A DNA stretch of 64,000 nt from Centroberyx gerrardi (Eukaryota > Chordata > Actinopteri > Beryciformes > Berycidae). A program made the position numbers and the translations under genes. Where the stretch lies: assembly GCF_048128805.1 (NCBI RefSeq), contig NC_136016.1, forward strand, positions 9,501,501 through 9,565,500, read 5' to 3'. Of the stretch, positions 41,869 through 54,078 are shown one piece after another; positions within the stretch are counted from its first letter, which is position 1, and the number at the start of each line of letters is the position of its first letter. The notes beneath the pieces are model-generated. The model searched no databases and was not told the DNA's origin. It was given only the letters and a program-made list of their open reading frames with translations.

Positions 41869-44568
41869 TCAATGGGCCCTGAGTTTTTTCTTGGAGTGCT
41901 GACTGGCCACAAATCGTAGTTTCTGGATGGCCAGCTGGGTGTCTTCTGGGGAGATGCCAAGATGCCACACAGCCCGTACGGAGCCTCCAGCATGAGGGAA
42001 CATGAGAACTCGAACCCCCTGTCCCAGTGCAGCCTCCTCTCCCTCGCCAACCTCGGCCATGCGGGCACAGAAGTCTGAGGGAGTCAGGCTGGGGTCCCGC
42101 AGATGGAAACGCAGGATGTTTGTCTCCACAGTAGCTATGTCCACAGTGCACACAGGAGGGTCGCAGTCCAGCAGAGCTAGGAGGAGAAGCAACACAAGGA
42201 AATTTTATTGCAAGGAGAATCTATGAAAAGGATGTCAGGTCGATGTCTTTTCTCTTAGAACAGGAATACGGCCAGCTCACCTTGAGCGAAGGTCTTTGTA
42301 TTGCGGTGGTCTTCCTCCAGTCTCCCTACCATCTCCCCCAGAGAAATTTTGCCAGCTGCTGCTAGAATGCCAGCCTGGCGGATCCCCCCACCCAGGGCTT
42401 TACGGCACCGTACCGCCCGGGATATGAAGTCCCGCGGTCCGGCTAGCATGGTACCCACAGGGGCTCCCAAACCCTGTTGCACACAAGTAGATACTATAGA
42501 ACATTTCTCTTCTCTCTTTTATGTTACTTTGACTATATTTTGCTTTTGTACATTGTTTTGTCTGCAACTTTTATGTGTCTCTTGATGCTGCTTTCTTGGC
42601 CAGTGCTCCCTTGTAAGAGATTCTGTATTTCAGTGGGAATACCTGATTAAATGAAGGCTAAATACAAAGAAATGAATGATCGATATGAGTGATTTTTCTG
42701 AAATCAGCCAAAGTCCTACACCTATTGGTATGTCCTGAGCCGTGTGTGTTTGTGTGCCTTGCAGTCTCACCTTGGACAGGCACACGCTGGCGGTGTGTGT
42801 GTGCTGCAGTATGGTGGATGGAGCCACTCCCTGGGCTATAGCAGCGTTCATCACCCTGGCTCCATCCATGTGAACCGCCAGGCCGTGTTTGTCTGCTACA
42901 GCGCGCACCTTGAGGATGGAAACACACGTCCAAACATTATAAAGTCAGTGAGATCTGCTGAGTTGTCCACTCTCTTGTAGTAACACAGGTATTAATTAAC
43001 TATTTGTTATCTGCAATCTTGACGAGAATGTGTCATGTGAATGTCAAACACAAACACGCACACACCTCCTTCAGGAAGGGAAGAGGCAGAACACGGCCTC
43101 CCTGTATGTTGTGTGTGTTCTCCACACATACGAGGCGTGAGCGGGGGTAGTGGGGGTCTGGGTAACCGTGGCGGATCTTCGACTCCAGCTGCTCCAGGTC
43201 AAACGTCCCATCAGGGAGGTTGGTCACTATGGTGGCATGGACACCAGCCAGCTGTGTCAACACACACACACACATACACACACATTGAATTGCTGTAAAT
43301 AAGCAATGTACTGTTTTTGTAGTAGGGTTTGCTGCTCAATCACACTCACCTGTGCGCTCCCTCCTTGTTCATAGATGTGTAAGTGGGACACATCGCCCAC
43401 AATCATCTCATCGCCTCTCTCCCTGCAGTGCACCATCACTGGACAGCAAAATGCATCAATATACACACATTATGACTAAGTAATGTGACTCCTCAAACAC
43501 TGGCACAGATGTAAGCAACACACATAGTCTCACGGTCTGTCCGTTTGCAGCTCACCTGCGATGAGATTACTCATGGTTCCAGACGGGACAAACAGAGCGG
43601 CCTCCATCCCAAACATATCAGCTGCCATTTTCTGTAACTCTGCAACAATTAGTCAAAAATATGCAAAGTTTATGGAATGTAACGTATATAAACATGCATG
43701 TGTGTGTGCATACACAGCCAATCAAATTCCCCTCTGCTTTTCTCTCCCTTCCTCCCTACTCTTTAGGTGACTTTTATCTCTTGACCTATAACCCAGGAGT
43801 TCCAAAAAAAAACAAATGGCACAAAATAATGAGAAGTATTAGACCAGACACTGCCATGTGAGATGTTTTGTTGTTGTTGTTGTTGTTGTTAGGAATGTTG
43901 TTATTTGGACAGTGAGGATGCTTTGCAGAAAACAGCAAAAGTTAAAGTGCTTGGTTATAATTATTTTTTTATTCTTCCACTTTGATCTGCAAGGTGATGC
44001 TATAAAAACCTAAAATCACTATAATATTCCTATAGGGACTATATAGTGTGTCTGTGGTACTCAATAGTGAGTTCATAGCCATCTTATCGTCAGTGATGTA
44101 ACGGTAAATAAAAAGGTGGGTAAATTATTGTCTCCAGTCAGTGATCATCATAAGGCAAATAACTACCAATATAAATTAAAATCATTTGTATTTTCAGAAA
44201 AGCATTCATTTAAGTTCCTTAAAAGACTGTATCATCATATAACTTAACTATAACTATAACATCAGTTATTTACCACATAAAGAAGTATGTCAGGCTATAA
44301 AGGTGTGTGCTGTAAAGGAGGTTTTACCCTCCAACACATCCTTATCATACTTTATGGTACTTTTTATATCACAGGGCAGCTGAGCTCCCATGAAAGCAAT
44401 AAAACAGGACTTTTGGTCATAACTTTCAAAATAAAATCCTTACTGACAAACACATCTTACATTTTTTTAATAATAAGTTGCACTCCTTTTTTATTGTGAA
44501 TTAGGCTACCTGGCACCTTGTTACTTTTAATTGGAAATATGTCAAACTTCAATTTATCATTGACGCAA

Positions 44569-44626
<58 letters not shown>

Positions 44627-45193
44627 ATTGCCATGTATTGTCTCATGGTATAGCCTAATTACAATATTCTTACAGTATTCCAGGGACTTATAGTGTCTGT
44701 GATACCCAGTAGTGAGTTTATAGTGACCTTATTGTACATTATGGTTTTTTCACTATATTACTATTATTTATCACTATAATATTCCTACAGCCACTTTGCA
44801 GAGCCATTTTGCTATGATATTTGTATAGTGTCCTAAATGTATTATAGGATCACTATAGGGGAAGTGATCTCCTCTTCTCTTCTCTTCTCTTCTCTGACCG
44901 TTCACTGTCGGGTCTTCCCCCATCACATCGTCTCCAACCTCGGCTACTGCCATGGCCTGGCGCATCGCCGCCCCGGGCTTGGTCACCGTGTCGCTGCGGA
45001 GGTCCACTACCCGGACATGGGCCGCCCCGGCCGGCGTGGGGTCGATGCGTTTCCCGGCGTCATAGTAGCACCGCGCGGACCCTCGTCCCAGCACGGCGGC
45101 ATCACGCGCACGGAGCGGCTTTGGAGCGACGACACCGTGGTTCATGCATTTCAGGAAAGTCCGGGCAGAAAACGCCATTGTTTTCAAAGACAT
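41869..45193 (-). CDS. tha1: threonine aldolase 1 (mitochondrial, PLP-dependent)
   Basis: PLP enzyme that cleaves L-threonine/L-allo-threonine to glycine and acetaldehyde. Exons: 45193-44899, 43639-43556, 43438-43350, 43251-43066, 42908-42771, 42473-42281, 42176-41869. All phases agree, giving 430 aa. The first ~60 residues are Arg/Lys-rich and poor in acid, as in a mitochondrial presequence. Then come [11 protein letters not shown] and [12 protein letters not shown], the family start. [10 protein letters not shown] (144-153) supplies the His that stacks on PLP; ENTHN is at 200-204; HMDGARVMN (231-239) holds the Asp that binds the PLP nitrogen and Arg236. The PLP lysine is Lys264 in CLSKGLGAPVG, the last codon of exon 5. 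The human orthologue THA1P is a pseudogene; this copy looks intact. Two in-frame ATGs (45193, 45178) could start it; the first is taken. The donor of exon 1 (AACG/GTCAGA) is weak. Confidence 0.95.
43965..44870. repeat. repeat-filled tha1 intron 1
   Basis: Two direct copies of a motif (GTGTCTGTG..., TAGTGAGTT, TAGCC/TAGTGA, ATCTTA/CCTTA) lie at 44046-44086 and 44693-44730. TCACTATAATATTCCTA occurs near 44012 and 44772. Between them, 44140-44238 matches cdr2 intron 1. A 52-bp (GT)n lies at 44572-44623. This looks like one or two short AT-rich transposons plus a microsatellite. Confidence 0.55.
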
Positions 45194-45439
45194 AATGCGC
45201 GTCCTGTTCTCTTCTTAGTCCAGTTCATTCATTAATCCAGCGGGCTGCTGTGTTCTGGTAGTGAACTTTGGATCGTTGTAATCAATAACCGTTGACTCGA
45301 ACTCCCGTGACTGTAAGGCAGGTATAATGGATGGCCGATCAGTCTAACAAACTGCAGAGGGCAGTGTGAACCTCAAGGAGGCGCCATTATCAAAACAAAG
45401 CTAATTTGTGTAACCAGTGCTGGCCTGCATTAAAAACAC
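45194..45439. promoter_or_regulatory. tha1 5' flank
   Basis: Upstream DNA of tha1. No clear TATA box or first non-coding exon was seen. GC content falls quickly beyond about 45250. Confidence 0.35.
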
Positions 45440-45835
45440 TACAACACTATGGCTGGGTAGGTTACTTTAAAAACTGTATTCCACTACAGTCAGTTACCTC
45501 ATCACTTGTAATCAGTAACGTAATACATGAGATTGCAAAAACCCAGTAATGTATTCTGATCACTCTCAATTACTTTTACATTACTTTGCCATGTGTGATG
45601 TAGGCCTATAAAGGTTTCCTATCAGTACAGATTAGAAAAAGTAGAAAAACACAAAATTCAGGAATTTTCTTCAGATTTGCATACAAACACAGATTTCTTC
45701 TGTGCCACATTTTGTGAAGCCTCTATTTAAACGTCCCTCTGAGTTTCTCACTTCTACTTTAAAAGTATTCCCAGAAGTCATCCTCTAATTTTTCACAAGT
45801 ATCTGTAATCAGAACACATTATTTTTGTAAGGTTA
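45440..45835. repeat. hAT-type non-autonomous repeat
   Basis: TGGCTGGGTAGGTTACTTTA, TGTATTCCACTACAG, AATCAGTAACGTAATACATG and CAGTAATGTATTCTGATCAC resemble ends of fish non-autonomous hAT elements that carry TAATC/GATTA and GTAACG steps. Boundaries are approximate. Confidence 0.45.
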
Positions 45836-46438
45836 TGGAACAGAATCCAGTTAATTTGTTTTGTATTTATTTTATTTTGTATTTATTTATACATAACACC
45901 AATACAAATATCCCATCATTACCCAATCCTGTATAACACTCACCATGGATTAGATTAATTGACTGTGAGTGTGTATGTGTTTGTGTGTTTGTGTTTGTGT
46001 GTGTGTGTGTGTGTGTGAGTGTGAGTTTGTCTATTCCTGTGCCAGTGTGTATTGGTGTATGCTTACACTTTGTTGTTGTCACGGATGATCCTAAATAGCC
46101 GTGACACCCCCAGATTCCTCATGGGTCACACAGCTGCTTTTAGCCCGGCCTTTATCCCCCGTGTTGAGCCCTAAAAGCTAAATCTAACCAGAGTTCACCC
46201 AAACACACACACACACACACACACATACACAAACACTGCATGATGAGGCTGGGATCAGGCCCAAATAAAACTGGATGTGTCCAGCCTTGTCCTCTATATT
46301 TGTCATCAATAAACCCCCAATTCTCACATGAGTTCTCTGGTACTGAGTCAATATTTGGAGGTGAAGATTTGTGGGAATTGTATCTGCTGTTTACTGAGAT
46401 TAGGCTATGAGGGAGGTGCAGGAAAGAACCGAAACATG

Positions 46439-46482
<44 letters not shown>

Positions 46483-47049
46483 CCTCCCTCTCTCTCTCTC
46501 CCACATGCACACTCATACTACCTTGCTCGATTTTAATCACTTCACAAATGTGCCTGTGTGTGTGTGTGTTATCAGAACCACATAGTACTGTAGTTAAAGG
46601 TGATGGTGCCAGGAACGGAGCCAGTTTTTATGAGCCATAACAAGTCGTCATTAAAACTCATTAGCAAACATCAGCATCATAAAAAGGCCACAGTTGGTCT
46701 CAAGAGCCCCAGGAGAGCTGTGAAACCAGAGAGATAAAGATGCATCGGTAAGCAAGGCAGAGCAATGGATAACTGTGATAAGATATAGAAAGGGGGGAGA
46801 TATCTTGAGCAGGAGAGTTTCCGGGATCACTGTTGGCATTGCATTCTGTAACCTCACACTTTGGCTCTGTGTCTGTGTGTGTGTGTGTGTGTGGGACTGT
46901 ACATTTGCTTGTGTGTTTTGTTTTTCTCAAATGCCTTCCAGCATTCCGTGCCTCTGTGCGGAGGGAGAGTGGTGTTTTGGAGAAAATATTGAATTAGAGA
47001 AAAAGAGTGAGAGAGGGAGAAATGAAGGAGAGGGAGAAATATTGACTCC

Positions 47050-47194
47050 TTCTGGGAAGGAGCGAGACGGCAACGCCTTTCCAATAACCATAAACCCACT
47101 GGGCTGAAAATAGACGAGGCGAATGAATGAACGAATGTGTTCATCCCAGATGAGCTCTTCTCTTTCACAGACGGAGGGAATGGAGGAGATCCCG

Positions 47195-47250
<56 letters not shown>

Positions 47251-47373
47251 CTCTCTCCCTCTCCCTCTCTCTCTCCTCTTTCACTGAGGCCATCATTTCT
47301 TCACCATGACGATAGATGTTAACCGGAACAAAACAGGTGTTTATGGGAAGCCTTCCCTCAAATAAGGCATTTA

Positions 47374-47405
<32 letters not shown>

Positions 47406-48188
47406 TGGCTGGCTCTCACTCACTCACTGACACACACACTGACTGGCTCACACACACACACACACACACATACCCGCATTCAGCAGAGAGGTGTCGACAT
47501 TAGTGCCTCAGGAACAAGGGTGAAACATCTGTTTCACATTTCACACTAGCCCCCCCATATGTCATGGCCCATATACACATGCTCTCTCTCAACACACACA
47601 CACACACACACATACACATACACATATATACACACTGCTCCTAAGAAGTGGGGGGAGGCTTGGTGGTGTAAATTCTTCTTTCTTTTCCTTTTTTCCAAAG
47701 GCGAGTGGGGTGAGTCCTGTGTGCCACAGTAGTTTATGAGTTATTTGGACAGTGTGGTGAAGACAGTCAGGGACGGAGGGAGGAGAGTGTGAGCCAGTAT
47801 GAGCCGGTCCCGGCACTCAGTGTATGGGTTTACCAGCCCATCAAGGTTACCCACTGGGATAATCTACTGCAACCACCATTGGCTGTTTATACTCATTCAT
47901 CCTGTCCTTCATTCATCCCGTCATTCACTTATCCTCTCAGTCCGCTCATTTACCATCTTCCTCTGTCGTTCATTCAGCTGTAATTATAGACCATGACCGA
48001 GCTGCACAACTCCAGTTCCGAGAACAGTGGCATCTCCTCTTTTTTTTGCCTCCTTTTCTGCCCTTCCTCTGCCTCATCCATTTACCAGACCCTCCATTCA
48101 CCCCTCGCAGCAATCCTGTCACCCTCCTGACCCTCTTTTCACTCCTCCTCCTCCTCATCCTCCTTTCTCTCCCAGATTGCCCACTCCC

Positions 48189-48229
<41 letters not shown>

Positions 48230-48467
48230 GCTCTCTCTCTCTCTCTCCCTCCATCTCTCTCTCTGGGAAGTCATGTGACTTCTCTGAAGCAGAGCCCTAT
48301 AAACCAGCGGTACTTGGGGGCTCAGTGTCTATGCTGCTCTCTGATTGGCTCTCGCAGTCAGATGCTGTTCTATGCTGGGTACACACAGCAGACCCCCTGT
48401 TTCTTCTTTCTGGAACGAATGTGATCCTGCACATTGGAAACAGAGAAGAGGGCCAGAGTGCGTGTGA

Positions 48468-48501
<34 letters not shown>

Positions 48502-49911
48502 GTGTGTCTAAATGACACCTTTTGCAGTAAACAGAATGCAAAGAGAGCAATGGTTATTTGTCTTTAATGAGCAGGTTGTTCTCACAAGGTTCCATCACTT
48601 AAACATGCACACACACACACACATACACTGACTAACAAGCTTGAACGGTACCATTAGTTTTATGTTGGGGGGGGGGGGTGCACGTCCATAGCTCATGGAC
48701 CCAGAGGGTTCAGCACTAAGGCTTGTCTAATCCAATTGGATCCTTGTGGAGACGAAGCAGAGCAGCCTGGCAGTCATTGGTGGGAACCTGCCACTGCTGT
48801 CAATCAAAAACCTTGGAGCTGCAGCTTTGGTGGACTTTATGAATTTATTTGTGTATTGCTTGCATTGAAGGCTTACACCGTTAAGTGTAAGTGACCTATG
48901 GTCCCATTCAAAGCCTTTATGACCCATTGTATAATTTGAAAAAAAGAAAAGCATGGTATTGAGTATGAAGATAAGGCAGATTTTTGTCTTAATTCCTGAT
49001 AAGTTTGGAGATCCAAGGTTTTCATCTGACAGAGTGATATACCGGCCGGTATGTTTGGCTTCAGCCACAAGAGAGAGAGCAGAAAGAGACACTTAACGAT
49101 TTTATCCAACATGGAAACCGCAATGGAAAAGTATTGATAAGGAAATGCCAAGGCCAGTGGAGCCTCTTTGATGTGAGCCGTCTCTTCATTATGCAACTGA
49201 TTGGCAGCCAGTGACTGACACCCTCTCACACACTTTTCCTACCACTGGCGATTTACCCACTCAGCAGTAACAAGATGTACGGTATGTGTGTGTGTACCTG
49301 CAGGTGCCTACACGTGCACGTGCAGTGTGTGCATATGAAATGACTATGTTGGCAGGTTAGTCATGGGTGTTCCCATTCATATGGCCAAGAACCCTTTGTT
49401 CACATGTGTATAGGCATGTGTTTGTGTACGTGAGTGTGTCTGCTATGGAGTCTCTGTTCAAATGGGGCCAATGCAGTGTTGACTATACAACTGTGTTTAC
49501 TGGCGGGGGGGACACAGTGACACCTGAGAGTGGTGGAGGGTTTGGTCTGAGTCCACGCTGTTACAGTAAACCATCTGGCACCCGAGCCGCACATCCCTGC
49601 CGTCACAGTCTCACAACTAGACCGGAGAACAAAAACAGTGAAAGTCCACCGGCAAGAAAAAAACAAACAAATCAATTAGAGCGTACCTGACAGCTACCTT
49701 TTACAACCTGTTTTGTTCTTTTGACAATGCATGTCAGGTTATCTCAGGTTACGCCAGGGTTTTTTTTTTTCCCTTCCAGTCATACACTGAAAGTAACAGT
49801 TGGCACACCCATCCTTTCAGCAATCCAGGTGTTATGGGAAACCATTTCAGTGATGATTTAAGTGAAAATGAAATTAGTCACAATGAGCTGGCCGGTTTAG
49901 ACAAATGTTGT

Positions 49912-49958
<47 letters not shown>

Positions 49959-50227
49959 GTGTGTGTGTGTGTGTGCCCCAATGAGCTGGTTAGTTTGTGG
50001 TTTGAGTATATGTGTGTGTGTCTGCGTGTGTCACAATGAGGTGGTCGGTGTAGATAAAGACTGTGGTGTGCGTGTGTGTGTGTCTATATGTGCTTGTGCA
50101 TATACACACGCAATAAATATATACGTGCACACATGTTCTCAAGTGCATTTGACTATCTGTATGCTTCCCATATGGTTTTTATTGATCTCTGTCCCTGTTA
50201 TACCCCTTCTGCTCTCTCTCTCCCTCC

Positions 50228-50287
<60 letters not shown>

Positions 50288-51068
50288 TGATGGTGAAGGA
50301 ATGATGGAATGCTGGAGGGTAAATCTCTGGTTTCCTGGAAGCTGGTCTGGGTTTATCAGAAGCGGCTGTGACAATACTACTGCTGATGGGCCAACCAAAC
50401 GTCTTTCCTATAAGCACCGATCGGCCAACCAAAAGCCTTCCTGGAAGAAATAATCAGCAAACCCAAGGCCCTTCCTGGAAAGCCAGTGTGGCTTGTTGCG
50501 GGGCATATTTCTAACCTTTCTTATGCTTTCACCTTCTATGCCTGTCACTGTTGACATTGGAGTGAATTCAATGTGCTTTCAGAGTTGAAAAAAAAAACTG
50601 TTAACGCCGTTTAGATTTTAATCAGTTGGTGTGAACGTTATCAGGGACTTTGCACATAAACCTGCCCACTATTGAAATATTCTCTCCACTGCGCAACGTC
50701 CTGCACATTTCCTCCACATTCGGAATAAAATGTCGCGTTAGTAAATGACGCTTTCAAAGGTCAAAACGATGAGGGATGGAGCGGAAACTTTACGGTGAAT
50801 GTTTGGGTGAGTGTTGAAAAAAAAAACGTTCCAAAACCACGCTCGGTTGTTCGGGACCCGGGGTGTTGTGCTTGGCCGAGAAACTGTTGACGACTGTTGA
50901 GCTGGACATGGCAAGTCATCACCCAGATGAATCATGGTGGAAAGACTCTCTAGGAGTGCATGAGAATCGCAAGAGAAGAGAAGTATTCAGGACTAATATT
51001 CCAGCTCCACACACCAGACAACTATGGGGAACATAAAATGAGTCACTCTGCGCTGGCTTATTTAAACA

Positions 51069-51102
<34 letters not shown>

Positions 51103-51462
51103 ATGTGTGTTTGAGTAAAACAGGATTATTCTAGTTGAATTTTGGGAAGAAGAAGCCTCAATCATTTCTGTTTGTCTCTTGAATTACGTAATTTTTGTGT
51201 GTAATTGCCCACTCAGTCTTGCACTCATAAACAAATACTATCTCACCCACACCCACACACACACACACACATTTTTCCTGGAAGAGTCATAACAAAATAA
51301 GGAACAACTAAGTAATTTTCCCGATACTAGCCTCTACCTGTTATGAAGTACAGTAGAAGGAGAGAAGTTTCTCACATGTAGGCTTAAACAATCATAGCGT
51401 GTCTTTTGTAATAAATCATTGTAATCTCTCTCTCGCAGAGGTGTCTGTGGTTTGGCTGTTCA

Positions 51463-51500
<38 letters not shown>

Positions 51501-51656
51501 TGGGGTCGATGGTGTAATGTTATTGCGATGTCGGTGGCCAGCCGTCAACTACACAGTTTCACATCTCTCTCTGAATTTTTCACCCAAACTTGCTGCCCTA
51601 TCCTTCTGCTGTATCGCTTTGCTTTTTCATTGTGTTCTCTCCAAGTGGAGTCCCCC

Positions 51657-51698
<42 letters not shown>

Positions 51699-52113
51699 AA
51701 GACACTTATTCGCCCTCACTCATACGCACACTCACACCAGGCAAGCCGTAAAAACTCAACTCAATTAAAGTGCCTCTTTCCTGGAAGCCAGCCTCAGACA
51801 GAACACAAGGTATGCAGGGAATGGGAACCGTGTGTGTGTGTGTCGGTGTGTGTGTGTGCGTGTGTGTATATGTGAGAGAGAGAGAAAATGAATAAGAGAG
51901 GGAGAGGGAAAATGAAGAAACTCTCCCCAAGCTTAATTTTACCACCAGCAATCTAGCTAGACCAACCTCACTTACTTACGTGCGCGCGCACACACACACA
52001 CACACACACGAAGTATTGGCTGCACACTGTAAAACCACAGACCATCATAAATCTCCCCCACGAGGGCCCTTTCACCTATTTGACCTTACATGCATGTATG
52101 CATGCACGCACAT

Positions 52114-52155
<42 letters not shown>

Positions 52156-52297
52156 CCTTTCTCTCCAGAGTAGGACACCATCCTCACTCAGCCCCTCAGG
52201 CAGGATGTATAAAACCCTGCTGCATTCCTTTCCAGTTAGGTCCACCCCAAAGTGAGCTTTCTACACAGTGACTGCTGTGTCAATGTGTGTGTGTGTG

Positions 52298-52352
<55 letters not shown>

Positions 52353-52390
52353 GGGGGTGTTAACCTGAAACAACTCTGTGCTTCTGGGAA
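47050..52390. promoter_or_regulatory. cluster of STAT-type palindromes (TTCNNNGAA)
   Basis: Seven sites: TTCTGGGAA at 47050-47058 and 52382-52390, and the identical TTCCTGGAA at 50332-50340, 50438-50446, 50472-50480, 51275-51283 and 51778-51786. An outlying TTCCCAGAA is at 45768-45776. TTCNNNGAA with a 3-bp spacer is the preferred STAT dimer site, and socs3, a classic STAT3/STAT5 target, ends 3-8 kb away. Function is inferred. Confidence 0.4.
50391..50490. repeat. 34-bp tandem repeat, three units
   Basis: Units start at 50391, 50425 and 50459: CCAACCAAACGTCTTTCC, CCAACCAAAAGCCTTCCTGG, AACCCAAGGCCCTTCCTGG. Units 2 and 3 hold a complete TTCCTGGAA; unit 1 has TTCCTATAA at the matching place. 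Confidence 0.6.
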
Positions 52391-53601
52391 TCCCTTTGTT
52401 TCTGCTGTGTTTTGTGTACATCTGCAGGGTGTGTGTGTGTGTGTGTGCGCATGTGCACACACAGTATGGCTAAATCCTGCCTGCCCCCCTCCACCCCCCC
52501 TTCCCTCTCTGTTATATACTCACTGATCACTATGGAATTTACCCACAATGCTCCAGCAGAGGAGAAAATGAGAAGTGATGATTGCAGTAGTTTTGCTCGT
52601 ATGAATGTGGACCCTCACACTGTGTGCAGTCTGTTTGTCGTCTTTAAAAGCTGCCGCCCGCTGACTGAATAAACACGTCTTTGTTTGACTAGGAAATCCC
52701 ATTTGTCAATAAGTAATCTCTTTGTGGGCAAGGCATTGCTGGAATACAGATAGCAAAACAATACATTAACGGTAAGTTATGACTTATCCAGTCAATGTTG
52801 ACTCTGTTCGTGGGAAAAGAAGGAGGCGAAGACATGAACAGCATACAGCAATGCAAATCAACACACTGGGGAGATGCATTGACTTTTGTAAAAATAGTGC
52901 TCTTTAATATAAATTATTGAAATATTTTAGAAATATAAATATGTGCAACGTTCCTTTCATTTATTTTTTGTAATGCTTTTTTTTTTTTCCGTTTCATTTC
53001 AGATATTACAGCTTGTATTTGCCAGACTAGTGGCCAGCCTCTTGTCTTTATAAAAGACAAATGATTCACATACACGTGTGGTCCATGGGTGAGACACATG
53101 TAAACTTGGTGATGATCTGATAAAATAAGACTGGGATTCGACCAAATCGGCACTGTTAAGGAATTTCTGCACTCTTTTTCAAGTGGTCACAGAAGATCAC
53201 AAAATGGCATGATGCGAAAACATTACCACTCTCATATAGATCACAGGTAAATATGATTGTTCACATACAGACAATACAAAACAATAAACACCGAAACAGT
53301 TTTGATCGAATCCAAGTCTGAGTTTTGTTGTTGTTTTTTTATACAAAAGGTTTTTAAGAATCACGATCGGGAAGACTTGTGTTCCCTTGACATTCAGAGA
53401 GACAAACCCAACTGTCCGCTCCTGGTTCAGAGGTAACAAAGGAAGGTAGATGAGGTGAGAAGCCGTTCTGGGATTACAGGGATTACATAGTCCACATCAC
53501 AGTTCACTTCCTCCCTTGTCTCCTACATCCTTGTCTCCTTCATGAATGCTGATATAAGAGAACTGGGAGGGCGAGAGCAGTTTGGAGAACACTTTGTGCG
53601 G

Positions 53602-53648
<47 letters not shown>

Positions 53649-53988
53649 GAGAGGCATTGTCACACAGAGAAGTAAGGAGACCAAAAGAGAAGATAGAGTA
53701 GAGAGGAAATACTGCGAGCTGGTCTCACAGACAGAATTAAGACTAGACCTGCACTTTCTCTCTAGACGTGGACTTCCCCATTCAAATGCATGTTAGTCCA
53801 GTGCTTCTGTGAAAGCAGCACTAGAGGTCCTGCAGTCTGGATCGGGACTGTCTAAGAGCAAACCTGGCTTCACATTTACAGGAGCAGCATCCTGTTGAGG
53901 TCTATCATTTCCTCTACGTCTGGGACATCAATCACGTTGATGTTTTTTTTGTGTTTTTTTTTTTTTTCACTATACCAGTATGTCTCCT

Positions 53989-54078
53989 CCCCCCTCCCCT
54001 CCCCTCCCCTCCCCTCTCCCCTCCCCTCTCCTCCCCTCCCCTCCCCTCCCCTCTCCCCTCCCCTCCTCTCTCTCCCCT
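53989..54078. repeat. CCCCT minisatellite
   Basis: About 17 units of CCCCT/CCCCTCT without a purine on the plus strand. The minus strand reads GGGGA repeats, able to form G-quadruplexes, and the plus/minus pair is also a mirror polypurine tract. Confidence 0.9.

Larger units (their letters stand above)
45836..52900. repeat. gene-free, microsatellite-dense block
   Basis: No supported gene. Tracts seen: (GT)n at about 45993-46018, 46874-46892, 48469-48500, 49914-49976, 51069-51102, 51467-51500 and 51830-51868; (CT)n at 46438-46501, 47195-47280, 48189-48264, 50213-50286 and 51657-51678; (AC)n at 46203-46226, 47375-47404, 47451-47470, 47591-47612, 51985-52010 and 52113-52153; and a compound GT/GA/G tract at 52282-52358 ending in 15 G. 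A run of 12 G lies near 48667. Long reading frames here are low-complexity artefacts. The block also holds the STAT-type palindromes and the 34-bp tandem repeat listed separately. Confidence 0.9.

Noticed and set aside
46328-47419. Ser/Leu-rich and Arg/Glu-rich frames
   Set aside because: Translations of (CT)n/(GA)n microsatellites; the same applies to frames at 47970-48567, 50076-50432, 52236-52526, 53876-54376 and 56968-57358.
48727-49229. Two overlapping minus-strand frames of about 120 codons
   Set aside because: No domain, no splice signals in phase, inside a microsatellite-rich block.
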